Part shown: in pieces, positions 31,855 to 45,734 of the stretch
Layout of the letters: each line of letters starts with the position of its first letter
Position numbering within the stretch: the first letter of the stretch is position 1
DNA from: Chelatococcus composti
GTDB taxonomy: Bacteria > Pseudomonadota > Alphaproteobacteria > Rhizobiales > Beijerinckiaceae
Assembly: GCF_014201415.1 (NCBI RefSeq)
Contig: NZ_JACHEH010000003.1
Span: 480,973 to 544,972 of the forward strand
DNA: 64,000 nucleotides
Direction: 5' to 3'
Program-made: the position numbers and the translations under genes
The notes under the pieces: model-generated
Seen by the model: only the letters and a program-made list of their open reading frames with translations
What the model was told of the DNA's origin: nothing
Database searches by the model: none

Positions 31855-33260
31855 AGCTGCCGCGCGAGCTCGGCCCCATCCACTTCATCGGCATCGGCGG
31901 CATTGGCATGTCGGGCATCGCCGAGGTGCTCCTCAACCTCGGCTACACCGTCCAGGGGTCGGATGCGAACGACAATGCCAACGTCAAACGCCTGCGCGAC
32001 AAGGGGGCGTCCGTGTCGATCGGCCACGCCGCGGAGAACCTGGGCGACGCGGAGGTCGTCGTGGTCTCCACCGCGATCAAGCGGGACAATCCCGAGCTCG
32101 TCGCCGCGCGGGAGAAGCGCCTGCCGGTGGTGCGCCGGGCCGAGATGCTGGCCGAGCTGATGCGGCTGAAGACCTGCGTCGCCATTGCCGGCACGCACGG
32201 CAAGACCACGACCACATCGCTCGTCGCGACGCTGCTCGATGCCGGCGGCTTCGACCCCACCGTCATCAATGGCGGCATCATCAACGCCTACGGCACCAAC
32301 GCCCGCCTCGGGGCCGGCGACTGGATGGTGGTGGAGGCCGATGAATCAGACGGCACCTTCCTCAAGCTGCCGGCGGATGTGGCGATCGTCACCAACATCG
32401 ACCCCGAGCACCTCGACCACTTCAAGACCTTCGACGCCATCAAGGCGGCCTTCCGCTCCTTCGTCGAGAACCTGCCATTTTATGGCTTCGCGGTGATGTG
32501 CATCGACCACCCGACGGTGCAGGATCTCGTCGGCCAGATCGAGGACCGGCGCGTCATCACCTATGGCGAGAACCCGCAGGCGGACGTGCGGCTCATCGAC
32601 GTCGATCTGAACGGCGGCAAGAGCCGGTTCAAGGTGCTGATCCGCGACCGCAAGACGGGAGTGGAGACGGTCATCCCCGATCTCCTCATGCCCATGCCTG
32701 GCCACCACAATGCGCTAAACGCGACCGCGGCCATCGCGGTGGCGCACGAGCTCGGCATGAGCCCGGATGCGATCCGCACCGCGCTTGCCGGCTTCGGCGG
32801 CGTCAAGCGGCGCTTTACCCGCACGGGGGAGTGGAACGGCGTCACCATCTTCGACGACTACGGCCACCATCCGGTGGAGATCGCGGCTGTCCTGCGGGCT
32901 GCCCGTGCCTCGACGAAGGGGCAGGTGATCGCGGTGATGCAGCCGCACCGCTACACACGGCTGAAGGCCCTCTTCAACGACTTCTGCACCTGCTTCAACG
33001 ATGCGGACGCCGTGATCGTCGCGCCCGTCTATCCGGCGGGAGAGCAACCCATTCCCGGCGCGGAGCGTGACGATCTCGTCGCCGGTCTCAAGGCGCGCGG
33101 CCACCGGCAGGTGATCGCCCTCGAGGGACCGCAGGCGCTCGCCGGCATCGTGCGTCGCCTGGCGCGCCCCGGTGACTATGTGGTTTGCCTCGGCGCGGGC
33201 ACGATCACCAACTGGGCCTATGCCCTGCCCGGCGAACTGGAGGCGGGGGAGGGGGCGTGA
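31851..33260 (+). CDS. murC: UDP-MurNAc:L-alanine ligase
   Basis: 469 residues from the ATG at 31851, which overlaps the murG stop. Motifs: [19 protein letters not shown]-loop [44 protein letters not shown] and [12 protein letters not shown]. It adds the first residue of the stem peptide. Confidence 0.96.
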   Translation: MKLPRELGPIHFIGIGGIGMSGIAEVLLNLGYTVQGSDANDNANVKRLRDKGASVSIGHAAENLGDAEVVVVSTAIKRDNPELVAAREKRLPVVRRAEMLAELMRLKTCVAIAGTHGKTTTTSLVATLLDAGGFDPTVINGGIINAYGTNARLGAGDWMVVEADESDGTFLKLPADVAIVTNIDPEHLDHFKTFDAIKAAFRSFVENLPFYGFAVMCIDHPTVQDLVGQIEDRRVITYGENPQADVRLIDVDLNGGKSRFKVLIRDRKTGVETVIPDLLMPMPGHHNALNATAAIAVAHELGMSPDAIRTALAGFGGVKRRFTRTGEWNGVTIFDDYGHHPVEIAAVLRAARASTKGQVIAVMQPHRYTRLKALFNDFCTCFNDADAVIVAPVYPAGEQPIPGAERDDLVAGLKARGHRQVIALEGPQALAGIVRRLARPGDYVVCLGAGTITNWAYALPGELEAGEGA

Positions 33261-33297
33261 CGCGGCGCTCGCGCCCCGGCCAGCATGAGGCGATGCC

Positions 33298-34215
33298 ATG
33301 AGCTTTCCCGACATCACCGCCGAGCTTGCTGCCGCGATGCCGGGCCTGCGAGGGACGCTCGTGGCCAATGCCCCGCTTGCGCCGCTGACCTGGTTCCGCA
33401 CCGGCGGGCCGGCGCAGGTGCTGTTCGCGCCGGCGGACGAGGACGACCTGGCGCTCTTCCTCGCCAACCTGCCGGAGCGTGTGCCGCTCACCGTCATCGG
33501 GCTCGGCTCCAACCTCCTCGTACGTGACGGCGGCGTGCCGGGCGTCGTCCTGCGGCTCGGCAAGGCCTTTGCCGAGGTGAGCGTGGAGGAGGGCTGCCGC
33601 GTGCGGGCCGGCGCTGGTGCGCCCGACGTAAAGGTGGCGCGCGCCGCCGCCGAGGCGGGCATCGACGGGCTCACCTTCCTGCGCGGCATCCCCGGCGCCA
33701 TCGGCGGCGCCCTGCGCATGAACGGCGGCGCCTACGGCGGCGAGGTTAAGGACGTGCTGGTGGAGGCGCGGGCGCTCGATCGCAGGGGCCACCGGCACGT
33801 GCTCTCCCGCGAGGACATGAGGTTCTCCTATCGCCATTGCGGCGCACCGGAGGATCTCATCTTCGTGGAAGCGCTGTTCGAGGGCCGGCCCGGAGATCCG
33901 GCCGAGATCCTCGCGCGGATGAACGAGATCACCGAGGCGCGGGCGGCGACGCAGCCGGTCAATACACGCACCGGCGGTTCCACCTTCAAGAACCCGGATG
34001 GCGCCAAGGCCTGGCAGCTCGTCGATGCCGCCGGCTGCCGGGGGCTCCGGATCGGCCAGGCGCAGGTGTCCGAGATGCACTGCAACTTTCTCGTCAATCT
34101 CGGCGGCGCCACGGCGGCAGAGATCGAGAACCTCGGCGAGGAGGTGCGCCGGCGTGTCAAGGAACACTCCGGCGTGACGCTCGCCTGGGAGATCAAGCGG
34201 GTGGGCGTGGCCTGA
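33298..34215 (+). CDS. murB: UDP-N-acetylenolpyruvylglucosamine reductase
   Basis: 305 residues. FAD-binding [50 protein letters not shown], and the catalytic Ser in [13 protein letters not shown], with a C-terminal Glu in [14 protein letters not shown]. It reduces enolpyruvyl-UDP-GlcNAc to UDP-MurNAc. The gap to murC is 37 bases; no terminator is seen. Confidence 0.95.
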   Translation: MSFPDITAELAAAMPGLRGTLVANAPLAPLTWFRTGGPAQVLFAPADEDDLALFLANLPERVPLTVIGLGSNLLVRDGGVPGVVLRLGKAFAEVSVEEGCRVRAGAGAPDVKVARAAAEAGIDGLTFLRGIPGAIGGALRMNGGAYGGEVKDVLVEARALDRRGHRHVLSREDMRFSYRHCGAPEDLIFVEALFEGRPGDPAEILARMNEITEARAATQPVNTRTGGSTFKNPDGAKAWQLVDAAGCRGLRIGQAQVSEMHCNFLVNLGGATAAEIENLGEEVRRRVKEHSGVTLAWEIKRVGVA

Positions 34216-34288
34216 GGCTTCGCCGTCCCCCGGCCCGGTTGCTCTTGCGGCGGCCGGTGCGGCACCTCGATGGACAAGGATGCGAACG

Positions 34289-35212
34289 ATGACCAAACAC
34301 GTTGCGGTGCTGATGGGCGGTTTGTCCGCCGAGCGTGAGGTCTCCCTGGCCTCGGGCAAGGCCTGTGCCGATGCGCTGGAGGCGGAAGGCTACCGCGTGA
34401 CGCGCATCGACGTGGGTCGTGACATCGCCGCGGTGCTGGAGCGCGTGCGGCCGGATGTGGTGTTCAACGCGCTGCACGGCAGCCCGGGCGAGGACGGCAC
34501 CATCCAGGGCATCCTGGAGACGATGCGCCTGCCCTACACCCATTCCGGCGTGCTCGCCTCGGCGCTCGCCATGGACAAGGCCAAGGCGAAGGTGGTGATG
34601 GCGGCGGCCGGAGTGCCTGTGGCACACGGCATCGTGGTACACCGGCGCGAGGCGGCCGAGCGCCACGTGCTGCCGCCGCCCTACGTGCTGAAGCCGGTCA
34701 ACGAGGGCTCCTCGGTCGGCGTCATCATCGTGCGCGAGGATCGTTCGCATCCGCCCCAAGAGTTAATGCGGCCCGACTGGCCCCATTCCGACTGGCTGCT
34801 GGCCGAGGAGTATATCGCCGGGCGGGAGCTCACCTGTGCCGTGATGGGCGACAAAGCCTTGGGCGTCATTGACATTCAGCCAGCCACAGGGGGCTTCTAC
34901 GACTACGACGCCAAATATGCGAAAGGCGGCTCGATCCACATCCTCCCCGCAAAAATTAAACCAAATATTTACCATCAGATCCAAGAGTTGGCGTTAACGG
35001 CGCACCAAGCACTCGGCTGTCGTGGCGTCTCCCGCGCCGACTTCCGGTACGACGACCGGCCAGACGGCACTGGCAGGATCGTCTGTCTCGAGGTCAACAC
35101 GCAGCCAGGCATGACCGAGACCAGCCTGGTGCCCGAACTGGCCGCGCATGCGGGGTATTCATTCGGCGAGCTTATGCGATGGATGGTGGAGGACGCCTCC
35201 TGCGACCGGTAG
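34289..35212 (+). CDS. ddl: D-alanine:D-alanine ligase
   Basis: 307 residues from the ATG at 34289 (AAGGA eight bases upstream; an ATG at 34280 in frame is weaker). ATP-grasp enzyme: VLMGGLSAEREVSLASG, NALHGSPGEDGTIQGILE, VLKPVNEGSSVGV, EEYIAGRELTCAVMG and CLEVNTQPGMTETSLVPE. It supplies the dipeptide used by MurF. Odd point: bases about 34741-35030 use A/T-ending codons (TTA twice, AAA, ATT, CCA, CAA, AAT) in clear contrast to the rest of the gene, as if that part had been replaced by recombination with a lower-G+C relative. The protein motifs are intact. Confidence 0.95.
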   Translation: MTKHVAVLMGGLSAEREVSLASGKACADALEAEGYRVTRIDVGRDIAAVLERVRPDVVFNALHGSPGEDGTIQGILETMRLPYTHSGVLASALAMDKAKAKVVMAAAGVPVAHGIVVHRREAAERHVLPPPYVLKPVNEGSSVGVIIVREDRSHPPQELMRPDWPHSDWLLAEEYIAGRELTCAVMGDKALGVIDIQPATGGFYDYDAKYAKGGSIHILPAKIKPNIYHQIQELALTAHQALGCRGVSRADFRYDDRPDGTGRIVCLEVNTQPGMTETSLVPELAAHAGYSFGELMRWMVEDASCDR

Positions 35213-36159
35213 GAACGAGAAGCCCGCGCGGGGCGGTCTCGGCCGCGGTGACCATGCCCGCCGGCATGCTGTTCGCCGCGCCGGAATGGCCGCGCCTGCG
35301 GCTGTTCCGTGCGTTGCGCCGGCGCGGCTATGTGCGCGTCGGCGGCCGCCGGCGGCTGCCTCGCGGTCTCGGTAGCGCGCTCACTCTCGCTCTCTTCGCC
35401 TCTGTCGGTCTCTACGGTGCCTTCGCCGGCGGGCATGTCGACCGCTTCAGGGCCGAGAACGGCACCTTGAGCGATGCCGTCGCTCGTGCCTTCGGCTTCG
35501 GTATCAAGCAGGTCGTCATCTCCGGCCTGGCGGAACTGCGGCCGGCGGAGATTCTGGAGGCCGCCGGCATCTCGCCCAATCGCTCCGTGCTGTTCATTGA
35601 CCCGGCCGAGGTGCGCCGCAACCTTGAGGCCGTGCCGATGATCCGCGAGGCGTCGGTGCGCAAGCTCTATCCGAACGAGCTCGCCATCACCATCACCGAG
35701 CGCGAGCCCTTCGCGCTGTGGCAGCGTAACGGCGAGGTTTTCGTCGTCGCTGCCGACGGGACGGTCATCGACTTCCTCAACGATGCGCGCTACGCACGCC
35801 TGCCCCTCGTCGTCGGCGACCGTGCCAACGAGCGCTCGGCGGACTATCTCGAGCTGCTGGACGCCGCAGGCTCGCTGCGCGAGCGAGTCAAGGCCGGCTC
35901 GCTCATCGCCGGCCGGCGCTGGAACCTCATTCTCGACAACGGCCTCGAGGTGCGCCTGCCGGAATCGAACCCGACAGCGGCCGTCGCCCGGCTCGCCGAA
36001 CTCGAGGAGAGCGAGCGCATCCTGGAGCGGGACATCCTCGTCATCGACATGCGCCAGTCTGACCGGGTCGTGATGCGTCTGGGCGCCGAGGCAGCGGCCG
36101 CGCGCGCAGAGGCGGCGAAGAAGAAGCCCGTCGCCAGCGCCAAGGAGGCGGACATATGA
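35179..36159 (+). CDS. ftsQ: Cell division protein FtsQ
   Basis: 326 residues if the ATG at 35179 is used, overlapping ddl by 34 bases; ATGs at 35254 and 35266 are plausible later starts. Basic cytoplasmic N-terminus, membrane segment about 67-86, then a POTRA domain (IKQVVISGLAELRPAEILEA, FIDPAEVRRNLEAVPMIREA, KLYPNELAITITEREPFALW) and the FtsQ beta domain. The C-terminal Ala/Lys-rich tail is not conserved. It anchors FtsL/FtsB in the divisome. Confidence 0.92.
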   Translation: MDGGGRLLRPVGTRSPRGAVSAAVTMPAGMLFAAPEWPRLRLFRALRRRGYVRVGGRRRLPRGLGSALTLALFASVGLYGAFAGGHVDRFRAENGTLSDAVARAFGFGIKQVVISGLAELRPAEILEAAGISPNRSVLFIDPAEVRRNLEAVPMIREASVRKLYPNELAITITEREPFALWQRNGEVFVVAADGTVIDFLNDARYARLPLVVGDRANERSADYLELLDAAGSLRERVKAGSLIAGRRWNLILDNGLEVRLPESNPTAAVARLAELEESERILERDILVIDMRQSDRVVMRLGAEAAAARAEAAKKKPVASAKEADI

Positions 36160-37493
36160 GCTCCTTGCGCAACGGCTTGACGCCGCGCCTCAAGCCCCTC
36201 CCGGCGCGCAAGAGCACCCTCCTGTCGGTGCTCGACGTCGGCACCAGCAAGGTCGTCTGCCTCATCGCGCAGCTCATCCCCGTGAGCGAGAGCGACGTAC
36301 TGCGCCGCCGGACGCACCAGGTGCGCGTGCTCGGCATCGGCCATCAGCGTTCGCTCGGTCTCAAGGGCGGCATCGTCGTCGATCTGGAGGCGGCCGAGCA
36401 GGCGATCCGCCAGGCCGTCGATGCCGCCGAGCGGATGGCGAAGGTCGAGGTCCAGTCGGTCATCGTGAACCTCACGGGCGGGCGGCTCGCGTCGCAGAGC
36501 TTCACGGCCAACGTGGCTACCCGTGGCACGGTGACGAATGCGGACGTGCACCGCGTGCTCGATGCCGCGAGTGCGCACAGCCTGAAGCCTGGGCGCGTGG
36601 TGCTGCACGCCCTGCCGACGGCCTATGCGCTCGATGGGCAGAAGGGCGTCCTCGACCCGGTGGGCATGATCGGCGACAACCTCGGCGTCGACCTCAACGT
36701 CGTGACGAGTGATGCCTCGGCCGCGCGCAACCTGATGCTGGCGGTCGAGCGCTGCCATCTCAATGTCGAGGCCATCGTGGCGAGCCCCTATGCGGCCGGC
36801 ATCGCCACGCTCGTCGACGACGAGGCCGAGATGGGTGGCCTTGTAATCGATCTCGGCGGCGGCACGACGAGCTTCGGCGCCTTCTTCGCCGGCCATCTCG
36901 TCCATGCCGACGCCGTTGCGGTCGGCGGCCACCATGTCACCATGGACATCGCGCGGGGGCTGTCGACGCACATCGCCGCGGCGGAACGGCTCAAGACGCT
37001 CTACGGCGCTGCTCTGCCTTCCGCGTCGGACGAGCGCGAGATTATTGCCGTGCCGCTCGTCGATGAGACTGAGCGGGACGTGCCGAACCATATGCCGAAG
37101 TCGCATCTGGTGCGGATCATCCGCCCGCGTGTCGAAGAGATTCTCGAGCTGGTGCGCGACCGGCTGAAGGCGGCGGGGTACGCCCCGGCCGACGGGCGGC
37201 GCGTTATCCTGACCGGCGGGGCTTCACAGCTGACGGGCCTGCCGGAAGTTGCCAGGCGCATCCTGGCCGGCCCGAAGGGCTCGGCCCAGGTGCGTATCGG
37301 CCGCCCTCTCGGCATCAAGGGGTTGCCCGAGGCCGCGAAGGGCCCCGCCTTTGCGGCGGCGGTCGGTCTGCTGGTGTATCCGCAGATCGCCCACATCGAG
37401 CATTTCGAGCCCAAGGCTGCTCGTACCATGCTCGCGACAGGCACGGATGGTTATCTGTCCCGCATGGGACGTTGGTTCAGGGAGAGCTTCTAA
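36156..37493 (+). CDS. ftsA: Cell division protein FtsA
   Basis: 445 residues, actin-fold ATPase. LSVLDVGTSKVVCLIAQ near the N-terminus, GGLVIDLGGGTTSFGAFF phosphate loop, and VILTGGASQLTGLPEVARRI. The C-terminus LSRMGRWFRESF is the amphipathic helix that ties FtsZ to the membrane. ATGA overlap with ftsQ; 90 bases to ftsZ. Confidence 0.96.
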   Translation: MSSLRNGLTPRLKPLPARKSTLLSVLDVGTSKVVCLIAQLIPVSESDVLRRRTHQVRVLGIGHQRSLGLKGGIVVDLEAAEQAIRQAVDAAERMAKVEVQSVIVNLTGGRLASQSFTANVATRGTVTNADVHRVLDAASAHSLKPGRVVLHALPTAYALDGQKGVLDPVGMIGDNLGVDLNVVTSDASAARNLMLAVERCHLNVEAIVASPYAAGIATLVDDEAEMGGLVIDLGGGTTSFGAFFAGHLVHADAVAVGGHHVTMDIARGLSTHIAAAERLKTLYGAALPSASDEREIIAVPLVDETERDVPNHMPKSHLVRIIRPRVEEILELVRDRLKAAGYAPADGRRVILTGGASQLTGLPEVARRILAGPKGSAQVRIGRPLGIKGLPEAAKGPAFAAAVGLLVYPQIAHIEHFEPKAARTMLATGTDGYLSRMGRWFRESF

Positions 37494-37583
37494 GACTAGA
37501 GCGGCGCGGCGGCCGCAACAGTCTGGAACCGGAGTAAGAGGGGCGCGCAGCCGGGCGCCGTTTGAGAAGAAGAGGCCACGACC

Positions 37584-39407
37584 ATGGCGATCAATCTGCA
37601 AGCCCCGGATATCCGGGAACTTAAGCCCCACATCACGGTGTTCGGCGTCGGCGGCGCCGGCGGCAATGCCGTGAACAACATGATCGAGTCGGGGCTGATG
37701 GGCGTCGAGTTCGTCTGCGCCAACACCGACGCCCAGGCGCTCTCGAGCTCCCGTGCCCAGCGCATCGTGCAGATGGGCCTGCAGGTGACGGAAGGTCTCG
37801 GCGCCGGGTCGCAGCCCGAGGTCGGCCGCGCGGCTGCCGAGGAGGTGATCGACGAGATCCGCGACCAGCTGTCTGGCGCGCACATGGTGTTTATCACTGC
37901 CGGCATGGGCGGCGGCACCGGCACGGGCGCCGCCCCGGTCATCGCCCGCGCCGCGCGCGACATGGGCATCCTGACTGTCGGCGTCGTGACCAAGCCCTTC
38001 CACTTCGAGGGCCAGCGCCGCATGCGGGTGGCTGAAGCCGGCATCGCCGAGCTGCAGCAGGCGGTCGACACCCTCATCGTCATCCCGAATCAGAACCTCT
38101 TCCGCGTCGCCAACGAGAAGACCACCTTCGCCGATGCGTTCGCCATGGCGGACCAGGTGCTCTACTCCGGTGTCGCCTGCATCACCGATCTGATGGTGAA
38201 GGAAGGCCTCATCAACCTCGACTTCGCCGACGTGCGCGCCATCATGCGCGGCATGGGCAAGGCGATGATGGGGACGGGCGAAGCCTCGGGCGAAGGGCGC
38301 GCCATCACGGCGGCGGAGGCTGCCATCGCCAACCCGCTCCTTGACGACGTGTCGATGAAGGGTGCGCGCGGCCTGCTGATCTCCATCACGGGCGGCCCGG
38401 ACCTGACGCTCTACGAGGTGGACGAAGCCGCCACGCGCATCCGCGAGGAGGTCGATGCCGAGGCTAACATCATCCTCGGCGCCACCTTCGACGAGAGCCT
38501 CGAGGGCACGATCCGCGTCTCCGTCGTCGCCACCGGCATCGACCACGAGATGGTTCACAACGCGCAGGACCTGTCGCTCACCGAGCAGCGCATCGCCGAA
38601 GTCGCCGAGCGCCTGCGCTCGGAGGCCCGCCAGCGCGCCGCCCATGCGGCCGCCGCGCCGCGTCCGGTGGTCGTGGAGACGGCGCCGCGCGTCGCCGCCG
38701 CGCCCGTCGCGCCCGAGCCTGCGCCGGCTGCCGAGCCGGTCGTTGCCCCGGCTGCGGTCGAGCCGGTCGCCGCTCCCCAGGCTCCGGCTGTCGAGTTCGT
38801 CCAGCCGGTTGCCGAGCCGGCGCCGGCTCCGGTCGCGGCTCCGGTCGCTGCGGCCGCGCCCCGCGCCGAGCAGGTGCGCAGCGACGTCATGATCGCCCCG
38901 GCCGCTGCGCCGCGTGCGGCAATGGCGGCGGCGGCCGTGGCCCCGGCCCCGGTCATGCAGGAGGAGCCGGAGCCGGTGATGCAGGACCATTTCATCCCGC
39001 CGCAGCCCGAGCGGGCCGTGGTGCGCCCCACGCGCATGCCGCGCGTCGATGAGCTGCCGCTGCCGGTGCAGAACCAGATCCGCGCCGCGCGTCAGGAGCA
39101 TCAGGAGCAGGGCGGTGACCACAAGCGCATGTCGCTGCTGCAGCGGCTTGCCTCGGTCGGTCTCGGCCGCCGTGACGACCACCACCACCAGCCCGCCCAG
39201 GCGCCGGCGCCGCAGCCGGTGCGCCAGCAGGCGCCGCAGCCCGCGCCCTCGCCGGTGCACGCCGAATATGCCAAGCGCCCGCAGGCGCAGGGCTATCGGC
39301 CGGCCCAGGGCGCGCTCGATCCGCACGGCCGGGCGCCGGCGCAGAACCGGACGATCGACGACGACCAGCTCGAGATTCCGGCCTTCCTGCGCCGCCAGGC
39401 CAACTGA
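37584..39407 (+). CDS. ftsZ: Cell division tubulin homologue FtsZ
   Basis: 607 residues, much longer than E. coli FtsZ (383), as usual for Rhizobiales FtsZ1. The GTPase core (about 12-320) has [14 protein letters not shown], the tubulin signature [10 protein letters not shown] (about 110-119) and [16 protein letters not shown]. About 325-590 is a long Ala/Pro/Val-rich and Gln-rich disordered linker. The conserved C-terminal peptide [10 protein letters not shown] binds FtsA and other partners. An intrinsic terminator follows within 25 bases. Confidence 0.96.
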   Translation: MAINLQAPDIRELKPHITVFGVGGAGGNAVNNMIESGLMGVEFVCANTDAQALSSSRAQRIVQMGLQVTEGLGAGSQPEVGRAAAEEVIDEIRDQLSGAHMVFITAGMGGGTGTGAAPVIARAARDMGILTVGVVTKPFHFEGQRRMRVAEAGIAELQQAVDTLIVIPNQNLFRVANEKTTFADAFAMADQVLYSGVACITDLMVKEGLINLDFADVRAIMRGMGKAMMGTGEASGEGRAITAAEAAIANPLLDDVSMKGARGLLISITGGPDLTLYEVDEAATRIREEVDAEANIILGATFDESLEGTIRVSVVATGIDHEMVHNAQDLSLTEQRIAEVAERLRSEARQRAAHAAAAPRPVVVETAPRVAAAPVAPEPAPAAEPVVAPAAVEPVAAPQAPAVEFVQPVAEPAPAPVAAPVAAAAPRAEQVRSDVMIAPAAAPRAAMAAAAVAPAPVMQEEPEPVMQDHFIPPQPERAVVRPTRMPRVDELPLPVQNQIRAARQEHQEQGGDHKRMSLLQRLASVGLGRRDDHHHQPAQAPAPQPVRQQAPQPAPSPVHAEYAKRPQAQGYRPAQGALDPHGRAPAQNRTIDDDQLEIPAFLRRQAN

Positions 39408-39431
39408 GCACCTTTTCCACGCCATGACGCG

Positions 39432-39459
39432 AACCCCGGGAGCAGTCGCTTCCGGGGTT
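39432..39459 (+). terminator. Intrinsic terminator after ftsZ
   Basis: A 12-bp stem with one G-U pair (AACCCCGGGAGC / GCTTCCGGGGTT) and tetraloop AGTC, followed by the T-containing TCATTCGTT. It ends the dcw operon and separates it from lpxC. Confidence 0.85.
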
Positions 39460-39468
39460 TCATTCGTT

Positions 39469-39485
39469 AATGTTTTTCAAACATT
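39469..39485. promoter_or_regulatory. 7-3-7 inverted repeat upstream of lpxC (AATGTTT ttc AAACATT)
   Basis: A perfect A+T-rich dyad about 200 bp before lpxC and just after the ftsZ terminator. With a 3-base spacer it could be an operator or a weak hairpin. The rest of the 39486-39687 gap shows a possible CTGACG (39507-39512) and TAAGAA (39530-39535) pair with 17-base spacing, and no ORF. Confidence 0.35.
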
Positions 39486-39687
39486 TAGCGGTATGGTGGC
39501 GACCTGACGATAAGTGTAACAGACAGTAAGAAAGCGTGATTTGGCCGCTCGGGGCGGCACGTCTATGGTCCACGCAACTCGCACGGGATTCGTGACGGCG
39601 ATGTAACGGATCGCGTGCCTCGCACGAGCCCCAGGCTCGTGTCTGTCTTGAGCAGATCTGCCCGCAGAGGGCGACAGGACCGAGAGA

Positions 39688-40635
39688 ATGAAAGCCAGCA
39701 GCCAGACGACGCTCCGCGATACCGTGACCCTGGCGGGCAACGGCGTTCATTCCGGCAAACCGGTCCGGCTCACCATCCATCCGGCCGAGGTCAACCACGG
39801 CATCGTCTTTCTGCGGACCGGGCTCGCCAACGGGCGCGAGCGTCTCATCGAGGCGCGCCATGTCGCCGTGAGCGCGACGGAGCTCTGCACCCGCATCGGC
39901 GAGAGCGAGTCCGGCGCGGTGGCCACCATCGAGCATCTGATGTCCGCGCTCGCCGGCCTCGGGATCGACAATGTGCTGATCGAGGTCGACGGTCCTGAGG
40001 TTCCGATCCTCGACGGCAGCGCTGCCCTTTTCGTGGAAGCCTTTGATCGTGTCGGCATCGTCTCGCAGCCCGCGCCGCGCCGCTACGTGAAGGTGCTGCG
40101 CCCGGTGCGCGTTCAGCAGGGCAGGGCCTTCGCCGAGCTCACGCCGCGCGACAAGGGTTTCCGTCTCGATGTCGAAATCGACTTTGACACGCCGGTGATC
40201 GGCCGCCAGCGCAAGATCGTCGACCTGTCGGCTGCGGTCTATCGCCGCGAGATCGCCAGCGCCCGCACCTTCGGCTTTATGCGCGACGTGGAGCGGCTGT
40301 GGAAGGCGGGCTTCGCGCTCGGCGCCTCGCTCGAGAACACCGTGGCGATCGGCGAGGACCGCATCCTCAACGAGGAGGGGCTGCGCCACCCTGACGAGTT
40401 CGTGCGCCACAAGCTGCTGGACGCGATCGGCGACCTCGCGCTCTCCGGCCTGCCGCTGATTGGCAGCTATCGCTCCTATTGCGGTGGGCACCGCCTGAAC
40501 TTCATGGTACTCGACGCGCTCTTCGCGGACCGCGCGAATTACGCGATCGTCGAGAGCGAGCCGCGCCGCGAGCCGCGCCATGCGGAGATCGCCTCGGGCA
40601 TCGCAGTTCCGGCATACGCGCCTGATATTCACTGA
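39688..40635 (+). CDS. lpxC: UDP-3-O-acyl-N-acetylglucosamine deacetylase
   Basis: 315 residues. Zinc ligands in EHLMSALAGLGIDN (first His) and in the HKLLDAIGDLAL helix (His and Asp); the catalytic His is in GGHRLN. VHSGKPVRLTIHPA near the N-terminus. It catalyses the committed step of lipid A synthesis and implies a conventional LPS outer membrane. It has its own intergenic region, so its expression is separate from ftsZ. Confidence 0.96.
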   Translation: MKASSQTTLRDTVTLAGNGVHSGKPVRLTIHPAEVNHGIVFLRTGLANGRERLIEARHVAVSATELCTRIGESESGAVATIEHLMSALAGLGIDNVLIEVDGPEVPILDGSAALFVEAFDRVGIVSQPAPRRYVKVLRPVRVQQGRAFAELTPRDKGFRLDVEIDFDTPVIGRQRKIVDLSAAVYRREIASARTFGFMRDVERLWKAGFALGASLENTVAIGEDRILNEEGLRHPDEFVRHKLLDAIGDLALSGLPLIGSYRSYCGGHRLNFMVLDALFADRANYAIVESEPRREPRHAEIASGIAVPAYAPDIH

Positions 40636-40730
40636 CGCCCCGGCCATCCGTTTCGCCGCGCCATCGAAACGCCGTTTTCGGCCGCGCAGGTGTCCGGCGT
40701 CGAAATCGGCTCACAAAACTTTTCCAGACC

Positions 40731-40759
40731 TTGGCGGAACCGGTGGCTTTGGGTTAAAC
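40731..40759 (+). promoter_or_regulatory. Candidate promoter of bamD
   Basis: TTGGCG (40731-40736) and TTAAAC (40754-40759) with a 17-base spacer, 62 bases before the bamD start. The match to sigma-70 consensus is modest. The 186-bp gap between lpxC and bamD makes a promoter here likely. Confidence 0.35.
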
Positions 40760-40821
40760 AGCCCAACCGTCCGACGACGGCGAGCCGTGGCCTTGGGGCC
40801 GCAGTGGAGGAAGGTGAGGTA

Positions 40822-41730
40822 ATGCGCTCTGCATTTTCGTCCAAGACCGCCCGGACCGGCGCGCGGCTGCCGATCGGCAGGCTGCTCGCATGCGCGGCGC
40901 TGGGCCTCTCTCTGACGGCGTGCGACACGCTATCCTCGCTCAATCCCTTCGGGAAGGACGACGAGTACAAGCCCGAGCTTGTTCCGGACGTGCCGGCGGC
41001 GAACCTCTACAACGAAGGCCTCGCGCTGCTGGCCAAGAACGACTATCCGGAAGCGTCGAAGAAATTCGACCAGATCGACAAGACCTACCCGCGCAGCGAG
41101 TGGGCGCGCAAGGCGCTGATCATGAAGACCTACGCCTCCTACGAGGGCGGGGAGTTCAGCGAATCGATCAACGACGCCCGGCGCTATCTGACGCTCTATC
41201 CCAATGGCGAGGATGCTGCCTATGCGCAGTATCTGCTCGCCATGTCCTACTACCGCGAAGTGCCGGACGTGACGCGCGACCAGGAGCGCACCGAGAAGGC
41301 GCTCGCCGCCTTCCAGGAGCTCGTCGAGCGTTATCCGCGCTCCGAGTACGCCGAGGACGCCAGGTTCAAGCTGCAGGTGTTGCGGGACCAGCTCGCCGGC
41401 AAGGAGATGGAGATCGGCCGCTTCTACCTGGAGCGGCGCAACTACACCGGCGCCATCAACCGTTTCCGCGACGTCGTCAGCAAGTACCAGACGACGCGGC
41501 ACGTGGAGGAGGCGCTGGAGCGCCTGACGGAGGCCTATCTCGCCCTCGGCGTCGTCAGCGAGGCGCAGACGGCGGCCGCCGTGCTCGGCCACAACTTCCC
41601 GGACAGTCCCTGGTACAAGGACGCCTACAAGCTGCTGCAGAGCGGCGGCCACGAGCCGCGCGAGGACACCGGCTCGTGGATCAGCCGGGCGTTCCGCGGC
41701 TTCTCGCGGACCGTGGGGCTCGGCGGCTGA
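40822..41730 (+). CDS. bamD: Outer-membrane assembly lipoprotein BamD
   Basis: 302 residues from the ATG at 40822 (GGAGG and GAGG upstream). A lipoprotein signal ends LSLTAC at about residue 34. Five TPR-like repeats follow (YNEGLALLAKNDYPEASKKF, KTYPRSEWARKALIM, YAQYLLAMSYY, RYPRSEYAEDARFKL, EALERLTEAYLALG). With BamA it folds beta-barrel proteins into the outer membrane. Formerly called ComL. Confidence 0.93.
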   Translation: MRSAFSSKTARTGARLPIGRLLACAALGLSLTACDTLSSLNPFGKDDEYKPELVPDVPAANLYNEGLALLAKNDYPEASKKFDQIDKTYPRSEWARKALIMKTYASYEGGEFSESINDARRYLTLYPNGEDAAYAQYLLAMSYYREVPDVTRDQERTEKALAAFQELVERYPRSEYAEDARFKLQVLRDQLAGKEMEIGRFYLERRNYTGAINRFRDVVSKYQTTRHVEEALERLTEAYLALGVVSEAQTAAAVLGHNFPDSPWYKDAYKLLQSGGHEPREDTGSWISRAFRGFSRTVGLGG

Positions 41731-41746
41731 TCGCGGCGCGGGCGGC

Positions 41747-45665
<3,919 letters not shown>

Positions 45666-45734
45666 GCCGACCGCCCTTTCCTCCGGCGGCGGCAGGGTCT
45701 AAGACACACGCTTCTCTCGATCGGAAAGTGTCCC

